Below are positions 1 to 10,809 of a DNA stretch of 64,000 nt, one piece after another (the stretch's first letter is position 1; each line of letters begins with the position of its first letter). Origin of the DNA: Chelatococcus caeni. GTDB lineage: Bacteria > Pseudomonadota > Alphaproteobacteria > Rhizobiales > Beijerinckiaceae. Both the position numbers and the translations under genes were made by a program. The DNA lies in the NCBI RefSeq assembly GCF_014196925.1, contig NZ_JACIEN010000005.1:248001-312000 (forward strand), read 5' to 3'. The notes under the pieces are model-generated. The model did not search any database and was not told the origin of the DNA. It was given only the letters and a program-made list of their open reading frames with translations.

Positions 1-642
1 GCGCGGAGCCTCGGCGCGCGCGTCGAGCGCTCGCGCGCGACAGGGTTCGCCCTGTCCGGCACGCGCCTTGCCGCCGTCATCACCGAGACAGGTGAGATCG
101 CCTGCGACAAGGCGGTGATCGCGGCCGGCGCCTGGTCGGGGGCGCTCGCCCGCCAGGCGGGCGATGCCGTGTCGCTCGAGACGGAGCGCGGCTACCACGT
201 CGTGGTGCGCGATCCGGAATATGTGCCCCGCCACCCGATCATGACGAGCGACGGCAAGATGGCGGTGACGATGACGCGGGCCGGCCTGCGGGCCGCCGGG
301 CAGGTCGAGCTCGGCGGCCTCGCCGCGCCGCCGGATTGGCGCAGGGCCGACATCCAGCTCGCCTATCTCAACCGCGTCTTCCCGGCCCTGTCGGCGCGGC
401 CGGACGAGGCGCGCCTGTCGCGCTGGATGGGCCATCGTCCCTCGACGCCGGACGGGCTGCCGAGCCTCGGCCGGGCCTCGGCCAGCCCCGACATCGTGCA
501 CAATTTCGGCCACGGCCACACCGGCGTGTCGATGGCGCCGGCAAGCGCCCGCCTCGTCGCCGATCTCGTCGCCGGCCGGCCGCCGGCCATCGACCCCACC
601 CCCTATGCGCCGCAGCGCTTCAGCCGCCGCCGTGGCGCCTGA
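1..642 (+). CDS. FAD-dependent oxidoreductase, DadA-like (C-terminal part)
   Basis: The frame is open from the first base, so only about 213 C-terminal residues are present and the N-terminal FAD-binding Rossmann segment lies outside. The last 75 residues carry the signature of DAO/DadA-family amino-acid oxidases: a W-x-G-x-RP-x-TPDGLP stretch, then NFGHGHTGVSMAP and a closing pattern of the form AxLVxGxPPxIDxxPYxPxRF. Such enzymes oxidise D-amino acids or N-substituted glycines to imino acids. It lies 12 bp upstream of an ornithine cyclodeaminase-family gene and is probably in the same operon. The substrate cannot be told from this fragment. Confidence 0.85.
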   Translation, partial: ARSLGARVERSRATGFALSGTRLAAVITETGEIACDKAVIAAGAWSGALARQAGDAVSLETERGYHVVVRDPEYVPRHPIMTSDGKMAVTMTRAGLRAAGQVELGGLAAPPDWRRADIQLAYLNRVFPALSARPDEARLSRWMGHRPSTPDGLPSLGRASASPDIVHNFGHGHTGVSMAPASARLVADLVAGRPPAIDPTPYAPQRFSRRRGA

Positions 643-654
643 CGAGGTGAAGGG

Positions 655-1605
655 ATGACAGGACGCACCTTCCTCTATCTCGACGAGGCCACGGTCTCCA
701 CCTTGATCGGCGATGTCGCAGCGGCGCGCGAGGCGGTCGCCGCCGCCTTCGCCGCCCACCGGGTGGAGCCGGCCCTGACGCGGCCCAAGCTGTCGCTCGA
801 CGTGCGCCCGGGACACGCCTTCCAGTCGATGTGCGCCGCCTCGCCGACGCTCGGGCTCGCCGTCAACAAGTGGTACGGCTTCACCGAGCACGGCATCGAC
901 GCCAGCCTGTCGCTCAACGACCTCGCCAGCGGCCGCCTGCTCGCCTTCATGGACGGCAACGCCTTCACCGGCGTGCGCACGGCGGCGATATCGGCTGCCG
1001 CGGCCGTGCATCTTGCCCCGTCCGACAGCCGCACCATCGGCTTCGTCGGCTGCGGCCTGCAGGCCGAGAGCCATCTTGCGGCGCTCGGCTCCGCCGTGCC
1101 GTCGCTCAGCGCCGTGCGGGCCTTCAGCCGCACGCGGGCTTCGGCGGAGCGCCTCGCGGAGAAGGCGCACGCCATGGGCCTCGACGCCGTCGCCACCGAG
1201 GACTGCGCTGCCCTCCTGGCCGAATGCGACATCGTCGTCACCAGCGTGCCGATGCGGCCGGGCTTCCAGCCGTTTCTCGACGCGCAGCTCTTGAAGCCGG
1301 GTGCCTTCGTCGCCGCCGTCGATGTCGGCCGCAGCTGGATCGGCGAGAGCCTCGCCGCCTTCGACACGCTCGCCATCGATGATCGCAGCCAGGCGGGTGA
1401 CTATGCCGGCCTCATCGCAGGACGGCCGGCGCCCGGCTATGACGCCGATCTCGCGGCGCTGTGCGCCGGGGAGGGCGAGCGCCCGCGGCCGGGCGAGCGG
1501 TCGATGTTTCTCTTCCGCGGCTTTGCGCTCGCGGATCTCGCGGTCGCGGCGCTCGTCTACAGGCGGGCGATCGAGAGCGGCGCGGGCGTGCCGCTCGGCA
1601 GGTAG
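655..1605 (+). CDS. ornithine cyclodeaminase / mu-crystallin family protein
   Basis: At 316 residues this is a normal length for the OCD/mu-crystallin family, NAD(P)-dependent enzymes that deaminate ornithine or reduce cyclic imines. The nucleotide-binding turn is seen as GFVGCGLQAESHL near residues 128-140, preceded by the family stretch GNAFTGVRTAA. The catalytic region that is usually GADxPGKxEL reads VDVGRSWIGE here, which argues against a true ornithine cyclodeaminase and for a ketimine reductase or other side-branch member. An AGGTGAAGGG ribosome-binding site precedes the ATG. It follows the DadA-like oxidase, so the pair could oxidise an amino acid and reduce or process the imine. Confidence 0.85.
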   Translation: MTGRTFLYLDEATVSTLIGDVAAAREAVAAAFAAHRVEPALTRPKLSLDVRPGHAFQSMCAASPTLGLAVNKWYGFTEHGIDASLSLNDLASGRLLAFMDGNAFTGVRTAAISAAAAVHLAPSDSRTIGFVGCGLQAESHLAALGSAVPSLSAVRAFSRTRASAERLAEKAHAMGLDAVATEDCAALLAECDIVVTSVPMRPGFQPFLDAQLLKPGAFVAAVDVGRSWIGESLAAFDTLAIDDRSQAGDYAGLIAGRPAPGYDADLAALCAGEGERPRPGERSMFLFRGFALADLAVAALVYRRAIESGAGVPLGR

Positions 1606-1690
1606 GGGCCCTGCGCAGGCCGTGACAAGGCCGGTCCTTCGTGAGAAGAGGGCATACCTGCCGCGCGACCTGCGATAACAGCCAGGGGCC

Positions 1691-3070
1691 ATGTTCCGCG
1701 TCCTCGCCGTCTGCCTCGCTGCCGTCTTTGTCCATCTGGCCCTTCCGGCGACGGCGGCCGGGCCGGACGCACGCCCCGTCCGGGTCCTCACCTCCTTCCC
1801 GCCGCAGTTCCTGGAGCCGTACAGGCGGGCCTTCGAGGAGCGCCACCCCGGCAGCACGATCGAATTCGTGCAGCGCAAGACGACGGCGGCGGTGGCCGGC
1901 ATCGTCGGCGGCCGGCAGAGGGCGGACGTCTTCTGGGCCTCGGCGCCCGATGCCTTCGAGATCCTGAAGGCGGCCGGCCGGCTGGCGCGCCTCAAGCCGC
2001 GCCCGACGGGCGCGCCGGAGCGCATCGCCGGCTATCCGGTGAACGACCCGGACGGCGCCTATCTCGGCTTTGCCTTGTCGGGCTACGGCTTCGTCTACAA
2101 TCCCGACTACTTGGCCGAGAAGGGCTTGCCGGTGCCGCGCGCCTGGTCGGACCTCGCGGCGCCGATCTATGCCGGACACATCGGCATCAGCGCGCCCTCG
2201 CGCTCCGGCACCATGCACCTCATGGTCGAGGCCATCCTGCAGGTCTACGGCTGGGAGCGCGGCTGGGGCCTGTGGTCCGAGATCGGCGGCAATCTCGCCA
2301 CCGTCACCGCGCGCAGCTTCGGCGTTTCGGCAGGCGTTGCGGGCGGGCGCTTCGGCGTCGGCCCCTCCATCGATTTCCTCGCCAACCAGGACAGCCTGCC
2401 CAGGGGCTCGACCGCCTTTGCCCTGCCGGAGGAGACGCTGTTCGTGCCGGCGAGCATCGCGGTGCTGCGGGATGCGGACAACCGCGAGGGCGCCGAGCGG
2501 TTCGTCGATCTCGTGCTCTCGCCCGAGGGGCAGGCGATCCTGCTCGAGCCCGCCATCGCCCGGCTGCCGATCTCCCCGGCCGCCTATCCCGCCGGGGAGA
2601 CGGCGCCGGACAGCCCCTTCCGCCGCGAGGGCCTGTTCGCGCACGGGCTGTTCGATCCGCGCCTGTCGGCCGCCCGCTACGAGCTCGTCAACATCATCTT
2701 CGACGAGATGATCACCTTCCGCCGTGCCGAGCTCGCGCGCCTCTGGCGGTCGGTGCGGACGGTGGAGGCGGCGCTGGTACGGCGCGGCGATGCGGAGGCG
2801 GCGCGCCTGGTCGGCGAGGCGCGCGACGCCCTCACGCGCCCGCCCGTGGGCGCGGACGAGGCCATGGACCTCGAGCGCTGGCGGACGCTGGAGCGCGTGC
2901 GCCGCGGCGTTCCCGCTCCCGAGCCGCAGGCGCGGCTCGAAGCGCGCATCAAGGCTGCGATCGACGACAACCTGCGCCGGGCCGCCCGGGCCGTGGCCGA
3001 GGCGGCCGCCCGGCTCGACCCACGCGCCGCAGGTGGCGGCGCCTCCGGTGCGGAGGCCTTGCCGCCATGA
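1691..3070 (+). CDS. periplasmic substrate-binding protein, PgtC-like (no own permease)
   Basis: 459 residues with a signal peptide (hydrophobic run from residue 5, cleavage probably after PATAA near 22). It belongs to the iron/organophosphate branch of family 1 solute-binding proteins and shares with the later binding protein at 6510-7832 the stretches FWASAPDAFE, APSRSGT-x-HL and RSFGV. It has no transporter beside it. Its stop overlaps the start of the histidine kinase by ATGA. In the PgtC-PgtB-PgtA system of Salmonella a binding-protein-like PgtC works with a kinase and a sigma54 regulator, so a sensing role is inferred. The extended Ala/Arg-rich C-terminus (about 100 residues) is probably helical. 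Confidence 0.8.
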   Translation: MFRVLAVCLAAVFVHLALPATAAGPDARPVRVLTSFPPQFLEPYRRAFEERHPGSTIEFVQRKTTAAVAGIVGGRQRADVFWASAPDAFEILKAAGRLARLKPRPTGAPERIAGYPVNDPDGAYLGFALSGYGFVYNPDYLAEKGLPVPRAWSDLAAPIYAGHIGISAPSRSGTMHLMVEAILQVYGWERGWGLWSEIGGNLATVTARSFGVSAGVAGGRFGVGPSIDFLANQDSLPRGSTAFALPEETLFVPASIAVLRDADNREGAERFVDLVLSPEGQAILLEPAIARLPISPAAYPAGETAPDSPFRREGLFAHGLFDPRLSAARYELVNIIFDEMITFRRAELARLWRSVRTVEAALVRRGDAEAARLVGEARDALTRPPVGADEAMDLERWRTLERVRRGVPAPEPQARLEARIKAAIDDNLRRAARAVAEAAARLDPRAAGGGASGAEALPP

Positions 3071-4970
3071 GCCGCAGGGCAAGGCTCGGCATCGGCGGGC
3101 GCCTCCTCCTCGCCTTCCTCGGCGTCGGCGGGCTGGCGGTCGGGGCCTGCATCGTCGGCTGGCTGTCCTATGCGCGCCTCAGCGAGGAGCTGAACGCCGT
3201 CGCGACCGATCACCTGCCGGCGCTCGCCTTTTCCGCGCGCCTGGCGGAGGCGGGCGCCAACGTCATCGCCAGCACGCCCGACCTTGCCGTCGCCGAGCGG
3301 CGCGAGGCCTATGATGCGACGCGCAAGGTGCTCGTCGGGCGGCTCGCCGTGCTGCGCTCCGTGCTCGATACGCGCAGCAGCGAGGATTCATTGCCGCCGG
3401 AACTCATCGTCGTGACCGAGGGCATCGAGGCCAATCTTCAGGCCATCGACCGGGTGGCGGAGCTGCGCTTTCCGCTCGGCGAACGGGCGCGGGAGATGAG
3501 CGAGGAATTGCGCTGGCTGCAGGCGGACCTCATCGAGGAGGTCGAGCCGCTGATCGACGACGCCCGGTTCAACATGGAATCGGCCATCGGCCGCGTCGGG
3601 CCGGGCGAGGCCGCGGAAGCGGGACGCCGCACGCTGCGCGAGGAGAGCCGCAAGAGCGAGGCGCTTCTCACGATCAACGCCCACGCCAACCTCGTCGTCG
3701 GGCTCCTGGGGCGGCTCGCGACCGTGCCGACCGTCGAGGACCTCGACGAGACGAGCAATTTCATCGGCGAGATCGCCGATCAGCTCGACATCGAGACGAA
3801 GGCGCTCGCGAGCTGGACCGACACCATCACGGTGAGCCAGATCGTGGCGCGCCTGCTCGCCGTCTCCGATAGCAAGGCCGGCCTTGCCGCCCTCAAGCGG
3901 GCGGAGCTCGCCGCCATTGCCGAGGCACAGGCGCTGCTCGCCGAGAACAGGCGTCTCGTCACCCAACTCGGCGCGCTCGTCTCGCAGGAGGTCAGCCGCA
4001 CGGAGGTGATCGCGCGGCGGGCGGCCGAGCGCTCGGCCGCCGCCATCGTGGTGGGCCGCAACCTCCTCCTCGCCATCGCCGTTGCCTCGCTCGCCATCGC
4101 CATCGTCGTGGGCTGGTTCTACGTGCGCCGCAGCCTCGTCGCGCGCCTCGAGGGCCTGACGCTCGCCGCGACGACGATCGCGAGCGGGCCGACCATGCCG
4201 GTGCTGCCGCCGCCGACCGACGATGAGCTCGGCGACCTTGCGAAGGCGCTCGCGGTGTTCCGGCAGACGCGGGACGACCTCGTCCAGGCCGCCAAGCTCG
4301 CCGCCCTCGGCCAGATGGCGGCGGGCATCAGCCACGAGCTCAACCAGCCGCTCGCCGCGATCCGCTCCCACGCGCACAACAGCGCCGTCATCATCGCGCG
4401 CGGGCGCATGGACGAGGCGCGGGCGAGCCTGGAGCGGATCCAGGGCCTGACGGCCCGGATGGCCGAGCTCATCCGCCATCTCAAGCGTTTCGCCCGGCGC
4501 CCGGCGCCGACGCTCGAGCCGGTGGACCTGAAGGCCGTGGTCGATGGCGCGCTCAGCCTCTTCGCGCAGCGCCTCGACGAGGAGCGCGTCGATGTGCGGC
4601 TCGAATTCCCCGAGGGTCCCGTGACGGTCGAGGCGGAGGAGATCCGCCTGGAGCAGGTCGTCGTCAATCTTGTCTCGAATGCGCTCGATGCGCTCGACCG
4701 GGGCGAGGAGCGGCGCATCGCCATCGGTGCGGAGGTGAAGGGCGGGCGCGTGCTGCTGTCCGTCAGGGACAGCGGCTCGGGCATCGACGCGGAGGCGCAC
4801 GCCGCCGTCTTCGATCCGTTCTTCACCACCAAGCCGGCGGGGCTGGGGCTCGGCCTCGGCCTGTCGATGTCCTACAACATCGTCAAGGACTTCGGCGGCG
4901 ATCTCTCGCTGGCTGAGACGGGGCCGGCGGGCACGACCTTCGTGGTCGATCTTGCTGCAGCGGGGCGGGC

Positions 4971-4974
<4 letters not shown>
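3067..4974 (+). CDS. DctB/PgtB-like sensor histidine kinase
   Basis: The ATG at 3067 overlaps the preceding stop (ATGA) and leads straight into a membrane helix, giving 635 residues. Layout: TM1 about 10-35, a periplasmic sensory region to about 335 that is alpha-helical in character, TM2 (LLLAIAVASLAIAIVVGWFY) near 338-357, a HAMP-like linker, then HisKA with the phospho-acceptor His423 in GISHELNQPLAA, and the ATPase domain with N box NLVSNALDAL, G1 DSGSGI and G2 GLGLGLGLSM. This is the DctB/PgtB kinase class that feeds sigma54 activators. Its partner is the overlapping response regulator. The upstream binding protein may present the ligand to the periplasmic domain. Confidence 0.92.
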
Positions 4975-6332
<1,358 letters not shown>

Positions 6333-6381
6333 TGTTACCCACCTGACCCATCGGTCGCCGGCGTTGTTACCCGCCTGACCC
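6333..6381. promoter_or_regulatory. tandem upstream activator sites (two 17-bp direct repeats)
   Basis: TGTTACCCACCTGACCC at 6333 recurs as TGTTACCCGCCTGACCC at 6365, differing at one base. The 32-bp spacing is close to three helical turns, so both copies face the same side. They lie about 55 bp upstream of the -24 element of a sigma54 promoter. That placement is typical of enhancer sites for NtrC-class activators, so binding by the adjacent response regulator is inferred. Confidence 0.75.
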
Positions 6382-6435
6382 GTCCGCGGGGGCCGTCGTC
6401 TGCGCAAGCCCTTGCAGCGTGCCGTTTCCGGCATC

Positions 6436-6451
6436 TGGCCCGCTTGTTGCT
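6436..6451 (+). promoter_or_regulatory. sigma54 (-24/-12) promoter of the transporter operon
   Basis: TGGCCCGCTTGTTGCT matches the RpoN consensus TGGCACG-N4-TTGC at 14 of 15 positions, with GG and GC separated by exactly 10 bp. The -12 GC is about 60 bp before the ATG of the binding-protein gene. Confidence 0.85.
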
Positions 6452-6509
6452 GGAAAGGGCGTGCTGCCTTCGGGTGGCCCAGCAGAACAGCCCATTCGGG
6501 AGGAAAAAG

Positions 6510-7832
6510 ATGCCACGTCATTACGCCGCCGCCGCGGCGCTGATCGGTGCTGCCCTGTTCACGGGTGTCGCCTTTGCCCAGACCGGCAAGGTCACGGTCG
6601 TGACCTCCTTCTCCAAGGACGTGACGGACCCGTTCAAGCAGGCCTTCGAGAAGGCCCATCCGGGCGTCACGCTCGACGTGCAGAACCGCAACACCAATGC
6701 CGGCGTGAAATATCTCGAGGAGACGAAGGCCAACAACCAGGTCGACCTGTTCTGGGCCTCGGCGCCCGACGCCTTCGAGGTGCTGAAGGGCAAGGGCCTG
6801 CTCGAAGCCTACAAGCCCAAGGCCGAGGGCATCCCCGACAAGATCGGCTCCTATCCGATCAATGATCCGGCCGGCTTCTATTCGGGCTTTGCCGCCTCCG
6901 GCTACGGCATCATGTGGAACGAGCGCTACGCCAAGGCCAACGAGCTGCCCGAGCCGAAGGACTGGCAGGACCTCGCCAAGGCGGTCTACTTCGACCATGT
7001 CGCCATGGCGGCGCCGTCGCGCTCGGGCACGACGCACCTGACCATCGAGACCATCCTGCAGGGCGAGGGCTGGGAGAAGGGCTGGCGCACGCTCAAGGAG
7101 GTGTCCGGCAACTTCCGCCAGATCACCGAGCGCTCCTTCGGCGTGCCCGAGGCCGTCAATTCCGGCCAGGTCGGCTTCGGCATCGTCATCGACTTCTTCG
7201 CCTTCTCCTCGCAGGCTTCCGGCTTCCCGGTGAAATTCGTCTATCCGACGGTGACGACCATCGTGCCGGCCAATGTCGCGGTCGTCGCCAATGCGCCGAA
7301 CAAGGCAGGCGCCCAGGCCTTCGTCGACTATCTCATCTCGCCCGCCGGGCAGGAGGTGCTGCTCGAGCCGAGCATCCGCCGCCTGCCGGTCAACCCGGCC
7401 GTCTATGACAAGGCCCCGGCCGACTATCCCAACCCCTTCAAGGATCCCTCCCTCGGGGCGCGGGTGAAGTTCGACGTCGAGGTGTCGGAGAAGCGCTCCA
7501 ACGTCGTCGACGTGCTCTACGACCAGACCGTCACTTTCCAGCTCGACGCCCTGAAGGCGGCGACCAAGGCCATCCATGACGCCGAGGCGGCCCTCGCGAA
7601 GAAGGACAACGCCGAGGCCCGGGCCCTCGTCAGCGAGGCGCGCGACCTCGTCGCCGCCATGCCCATTACCGCGGAACAGGCCGCTTCACCCGAGATCACC
7701 GGCGCCTTCACCGGCGGCAAGGAGAAGGGCGCCCGCCAGGCCGAGCTCGAGCAGCAGTGGTCCGCCTTCGCCAAGGAGCGCTATGCGCAGGCGCAGGCCA
7801 AGGCCGAAGAGGTGCTCAAGCGCGCGCGCTGA
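6510..7832 (+). CDS. ABC transporter substrate-binding protein, AfuA/FbpA type
   Basis: 440 residues. The ATG at 6510 is chosen because a GGAGG-type site sits just upstream and a signal peptide (ALIGAALFTGVAFAQ) follows. The mature protein is a family 1 solute-binding protein sharing FWASAPDAFE, AAPSRSGTTHL and ERSFGV with the orphan binding protein upstream. The C-terminal 110 residues are helical and Ala/Glu/Lys-rich, longer than in ferric binding proteins. It is first in an operon with permease and ATPase genes. Ferric iron is the usual database label for such proteins, but AfuA homologues bind sugar phosphates, and the two-component control here favours an organophosphate ligand. That is inference. 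Confidence 0.9.
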   Translation: MPRHYAAAAALIGAALFTGVAFAQTGKVTVVTSFSKDVTDPFKQAFEKAHPGVTLDVQNRNTNAGVKYLEETKANNQVDLFWASAPDAFEVLKGKGLLEAYKPKAEGIPDKIGSYPINDPAGFYSGFAASGYGIMWNERYAKANELPEPKDWQDLAKAVYFDHVAMAAPSRSGTTHLTIETILQGEGWEKGWRTLKEVSGNFRQITERSFGVPEAVNSGQVGFGIVIDFFAFSSQASGFPVKFVYPTVTTIVPANVAVVANAPNKAGAQAFVDYLISPAGQEVLLEPSIRRLPVNPAVYDKAPADYPNPFKDPSLGARVKFDVEVSEKRSNVVDVLYDQTVTFQLDALKAATKAIHDAEAALAKKDNAEARALVSEARDLVAAMPITAEQAASPEITGAFTGGKEKGARQAELEQQWSAFAKERYAQAQAKAEEVLKRAR

Positions 7833-7847
7833 TCCCGCGCCACGACC

Positions 7848-7873
7848 GGGCGGCTCCCCGGCGGGGCCGCCCC
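7848..7873 (+). terminator. intercistronic hairpin after binding-protein gene
   Basis: GGGCGG..CCCC pairs with GGGGCCGCCC around a short loop, with no T-run behind it. Its place between the binding-protein and permease genes suits an mRNA-stabilising or partial-termination element that favours binding-protein output. Confidence 0.5.
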
Positions 7874-7904
7874 CACGGTTTCATGTCCATTCGGGGGAGC
7901 GTCC

Positions 7905-9644
7905 ATGGCTGACGCCACGACCGCCGGGCGTGCGCATGCGCCGTCCGGACCTTTCCGGCATTTCATGACGTCCGCGACGCCGGGGCAGCTCGCCCTCGCC
8001 CTCGCGATCACCGTCTTCCTCGCCCTCTTCCTCATCATCCCGGTGGGGACGGTGATCTACGTCGCCTTCACGGAGAAGGGCACGGGCACCTTCACGCTCG
8101 TCAATTTCGTCGACTTCGCGCGGACGGACCTCTTCATCCGCTCCTTCTGGAACTCCGTCTATGTCTCGGCGATGTCGGTGGTTCTCGCCTCGATCTTCGC
8201 CCTGCCGCTCGCCTATATCACCACGCGCTTCGACTTCCGCGGCGCGATGCTGATCCAGACGCTGGGCTTCCTGCCGCTGATCATGCCGCCCTTCGTCGGC
8301 GCGGTCGCGATGCTGCTGCTCTTCGGGCGCAACGGCACGGTGAACCTCCTGCTCAACGACTGGTTCGGCTTCCGCATCCCCTTCATGGAGGGGCTGAACG
8401 GCGTCATCTTCGTGCAGGCGGTGCACTATTTCCCGTTCATCCTCATCAACCTGTCGGCGGCGTTGCGCAACATCGACCGGGCGATGGAGGAGGCGGCGCA
8501 GAACCTCGGCTGCTCGGGCTTCCGCCTGTTCCGCCGCATCGTCTTCCCGCTCGCCATGCCCGGCTACATCGCCGGCGCCTCGCTCGTCTTCGTCAAGGTC
8601 TTTGACGACCTCGCGACGCCGCTCCTCCTCAACGTCAAGGACATGCTGGCGCCGCAGGCCTATCTGCGCGTCACCTCCATCGGCATCGCCGATCCGATGG
8701 GCTACGTCATCTCGGTGGTGCTCATCGTGATGTCGATCCTCGCCATGTGGGTGTCGGCGCGGGCCATGCGCGGCAAGGACTACGCCACGGTCCAGCGCGG
8801 CGGCGGAGGCCTCGCCAGGCGGCAGATGCGGCCGTGGGAGAGCGTCGCGGCCTATGCGGCCGTCTTCCTCATCCTTCTGCTCGTGCTCGCGCCCCACATC
8901 GGGCTCCTGCTCCTGTCCTTCGCCACGATCTGGTCCTTCAGCCCGCTGCCCGACGGCTTCACCCTCGCGCATTACGGCCGCGTGTTCGGGGAGAGCTTCG
9001 TCTACGTCAAGAACACGCTGATCTATGCCTCGCTCGCCGGGCTCATCGACGTGGTGCTCGGCACGGCCATCGCCTATCTCGTGCTGCGCACGAAGCTCAT
9101 CGGCCGGCAATGGCTCGACTGGGCGGCGACGGCGGCGCTCGCCATTCCCGGCGTCGTGCTCGGCATCGGCTATCTGCGCACCTTCTACGGCGTGCAGCTG
9201 CCGGACGGGACGCCGCTCGCCACGCTGTGGATCGTGATCGTCCTGGCGCTCGCCATCCGGCGCCTGCCCTATGCGCTGCGCGCCTGCTACGCCGCGCTCC
9301 AGCAGATCTCGGTGTCGCTGGAGGAGGCGGCCGAGAACCTCGGCGCCACCAAGGTGCGCACCGTGCGCCGCATCGTATTGCCGCTGATGGCCGGCGGCAT
9401 CCTCGCGGGCTTCGTGACGAGCTTCGCCACGGCGGCGGTTGAACTGTCGGCGACGCTGATGCTCGTGCAGTCGAACGCGGATGCGCCGCTCGCCTACGGG
9501 CTCTACGTCTTCATGCAATCGGCCGCCGGGCGCGGGCCGGGGGCGGCGCTCGGCGTCATCGCCGTGCTGCTCGTCGCCCTGTGCACCTTCGCCTCGCACC
9601 TCATCATCGAGAAGAGCCAGAAGGCCAAGGGGGCGGGGCACTGA
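7905..9644 (+). CDS. ABC transporter permease, fused two-domain AfuB/FbpB type
   Basis: 579 residues with two consecutive permease domains and about 12 membrane helices. Each half carries an EAA loop for docking the ATPase: EEAAQNLGCSGFRLFRRIVFP in the first and EEAAENLGATKVRTVRRIVLP in the second (each shown one residue long of the core). Such fused permeases serve FbpABC/AfuABC importers, where one polypeptide replaces the usual homo- or heterodimer. A GGGGGAG ribosome-binding site lies before the ATG. It lies between the binding-protein gene and the ATPase gene and should form their membrane channel. Confidence 0.93.
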   Translation: MADATTAGRAHAPSGPFRHFMTSATPGQLALALAITVFLALFLIIPVGTVIYVAFTEKGTGTFTLVNFVDFARTDLFIRSFWNSVYVSAMSVVLASIFALPLAYITTRFDFRGAMLIQTLGFLPLIMPPFVGAVAMLLLFGRNGTVNLLLNDWFGFRIPFMEGLNGVIFVQAVHYFPFILINLSAALRNIDRAMEEAAQNLGCSGFRLFRRIVFPLAMPGYIAGASLVFVKVFDDLATPLLLNVKDMLAPQAYLRVTSIGIADPMGYVISVVLIVMSILAMWVSARAMRGKDYATVQRGGGGLARRQMRPWESVAAYAAVFLILLLVLAPHIGLLLLSFATIWSFSPLPDGFTLAHYGRVFGESFVYVKNTLIYASLAGLIDVVLGTAIAYLVLRTKLIGRQWLDWAATAALAIPGVVLGIGYLRTFYGVQLPDGTPLATLWIVIVLALAIRRLPYALRACYAALQQISVSLEEAAENLGATKVRTVRRIVLPLMAGGILAGFVTSFATAAVELSATLMLVQSNADAPLAYGLYVFMQSAAGRGPGAALGVIAVLLVALCTFASHLIIEKSQKAKGAGH

Positions 9645-9687
9645 TGCGCCCCGCCGCCAAGCGCGCCGGCCCCAAGGGAAAAAGCCA

Positions 9688-10785
9688 ATGAACCAGCCCC
9701 TTTCCGTCTCCACGCTCGGCGCCCAGGCCGTCGACGTGGATATCCGCAGCGTCGATCTCTCCTACGGCACCAACCATGTCCTCAAGGGCATCGACCTCCA
9801 CATCCGGCCCGGCGAGTTCTTCGCCTTCCTCGGCCCGTCGGGCTGCGGGAAGACGACGTTGCTGCGCCTGATCGCCGGCTTCAACCGCGCCGACGGCGGC
9901 GAGGTGCTGGTCGGCGGGCGGGAGGTGTCGCACCTGCCGCCGTGGAAGCGCGACGTCGGCATGGTCTTCCAGTCCTATGCCCTGTGGCCGCACATGAGCG
10001 TGAAGCGCAACGTCGCCTTCGGCCTCGAGGAAAGGAAGGTGCCCAGGGCCGAGATCGAGCGGCGCGTCGCGGCCGCGCTCGAGCTCGTCGGCCTCGCCCA
10101 TCTCGCCGACCGCCGCCCCTCGCAGCTCTCCGGCGGCCAGCAGCAGCGCGTCGCCGTGGCGCGGACCATCGCCATCGAGCCCAAGGTGCTGCTGCTCGAC
10201 GAGCCCCTCTCCAACCTCGACGCGAAGATGCGCGTGCAGGTCCGGCGCGAGCTGCGCGATCTGCAGCAGCGGCTCGGCCTGACGACGATCTTCGTCACGC
10301 ACGACCAGGAGGAGGCGAACACGATCTGCGACCGCATCGCCGTCATGAACGACGGCGCGGTGCAGCAGGTCGGCTCGCCCATGGAGCTCTACGAGAAGCC
10401 GGCCAACCTGTTCGTCGCCAGCTTCCTCGGCACGGCCAACATCGTGCCCGGCCGCGTGATCGAGGAGGGCGGGGCGCGCCTCTTCGAGATCGACGCCGGC
10501 GTGCGCCTGCCGATTCCGGCCCATGTCACGGTGCTGGAGGGAGCGAAGCTCGTCTTCCGCCCGCAGCATGCCTCGCTCGGGGCCGACGGCGCCCGCGACG
10601 TATCCCTGCCGGGCACCGTCCTGCACAGCGAGTTCCTCGGCTCGACGGTGCGTTACGGGGTCAAGGTCGGCTCGGCCGAGGTCTCGATCGACGTGCCCTT
10701 CCAGTCGGGCGAGGCCATCCACAAGCCGGGCGCTGCCGTCGAGGTGGGTCTGTCGCTGAATTCGGCGGTCTGGCTTGCATCCTGA
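9688..10785 (+). CDS. ABC transporter ATP-binding protein, AfuC/FbpC type
   Basis: 365 residues from the ATG at 9688, which follows an AAGGGAAAAA ribosome-binding site. The frame is open further upstream inside the permease gene but that part is not conserved in character. Walker A is GPSGCGKTT, the Q-loop is VFQSYALWPHM, the signature [14 protein letters not shown], Walker B LLLDEPLSNLD and the switch His is in VTHDQEEA. A C-terminal TOBE-like regulatory domain (from about residue 245) contains VFRPQHASL. It powers import through the fused permease. Confidence 0.93.
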   Translation: MNQPLSVSTLGAQAVDVDIRSVDLSYGTNHVLKGIDLHIRPGEFFAFLGPSGCGKTTLLRLIAGFNRADGGEVLVGGREVSHLPPWKRDVGMVFQSYALWPHMSVKRNVAFGLEERKVPRAEIERRVAAALELVGLAHLADRRPSQLSGGQQQRVAVARTIAIEPKVLLLDEPLSNLDAKMRVQVRRELRDLQQRLGLTTIFVTHDQEEANTICDRIAVMNDGAVQQVGSPMELYEKPANLFVASFLGTANIVPGRVIEEGGARLFEIDAGVRLPIPAHVTVLEGAKLVFRPQHASLGADGARDVSLPGTVLHSEFLGSTVRYGVKVGSAEVSIDVPFQSGEAIHKPGAAVEVGLSLNSAVWLAS

Positions 10786-10809
10786 AGGGATGTGCAGCGG
10801 TCCGCCGCG

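Noticed and set aside
1412-3082. 556-residue minus-strand open frame
   Set aside because: It lies opposite the ornithine cyclodeaminase and binding-protein genes, is Arg/Gly/Ala-rich without any domain, and arises from the GC-rich third-position pattern of the true genes.
7881-9713. 610-residue minus-strand open frame
   Set aside because: It mirrors the permease gene on the opposite strand; the Glu/Arg/His-rich sequence is an antisense artefact of membrane-protein codons.
6510-10785. Ferric iron ABC transporter FbpABC
   Set aside because: The general family fits, but the two-component sigma54 control, the receptor paralogue and downstream phosphatases point to an organophosphate; the specific iron call is not supported.
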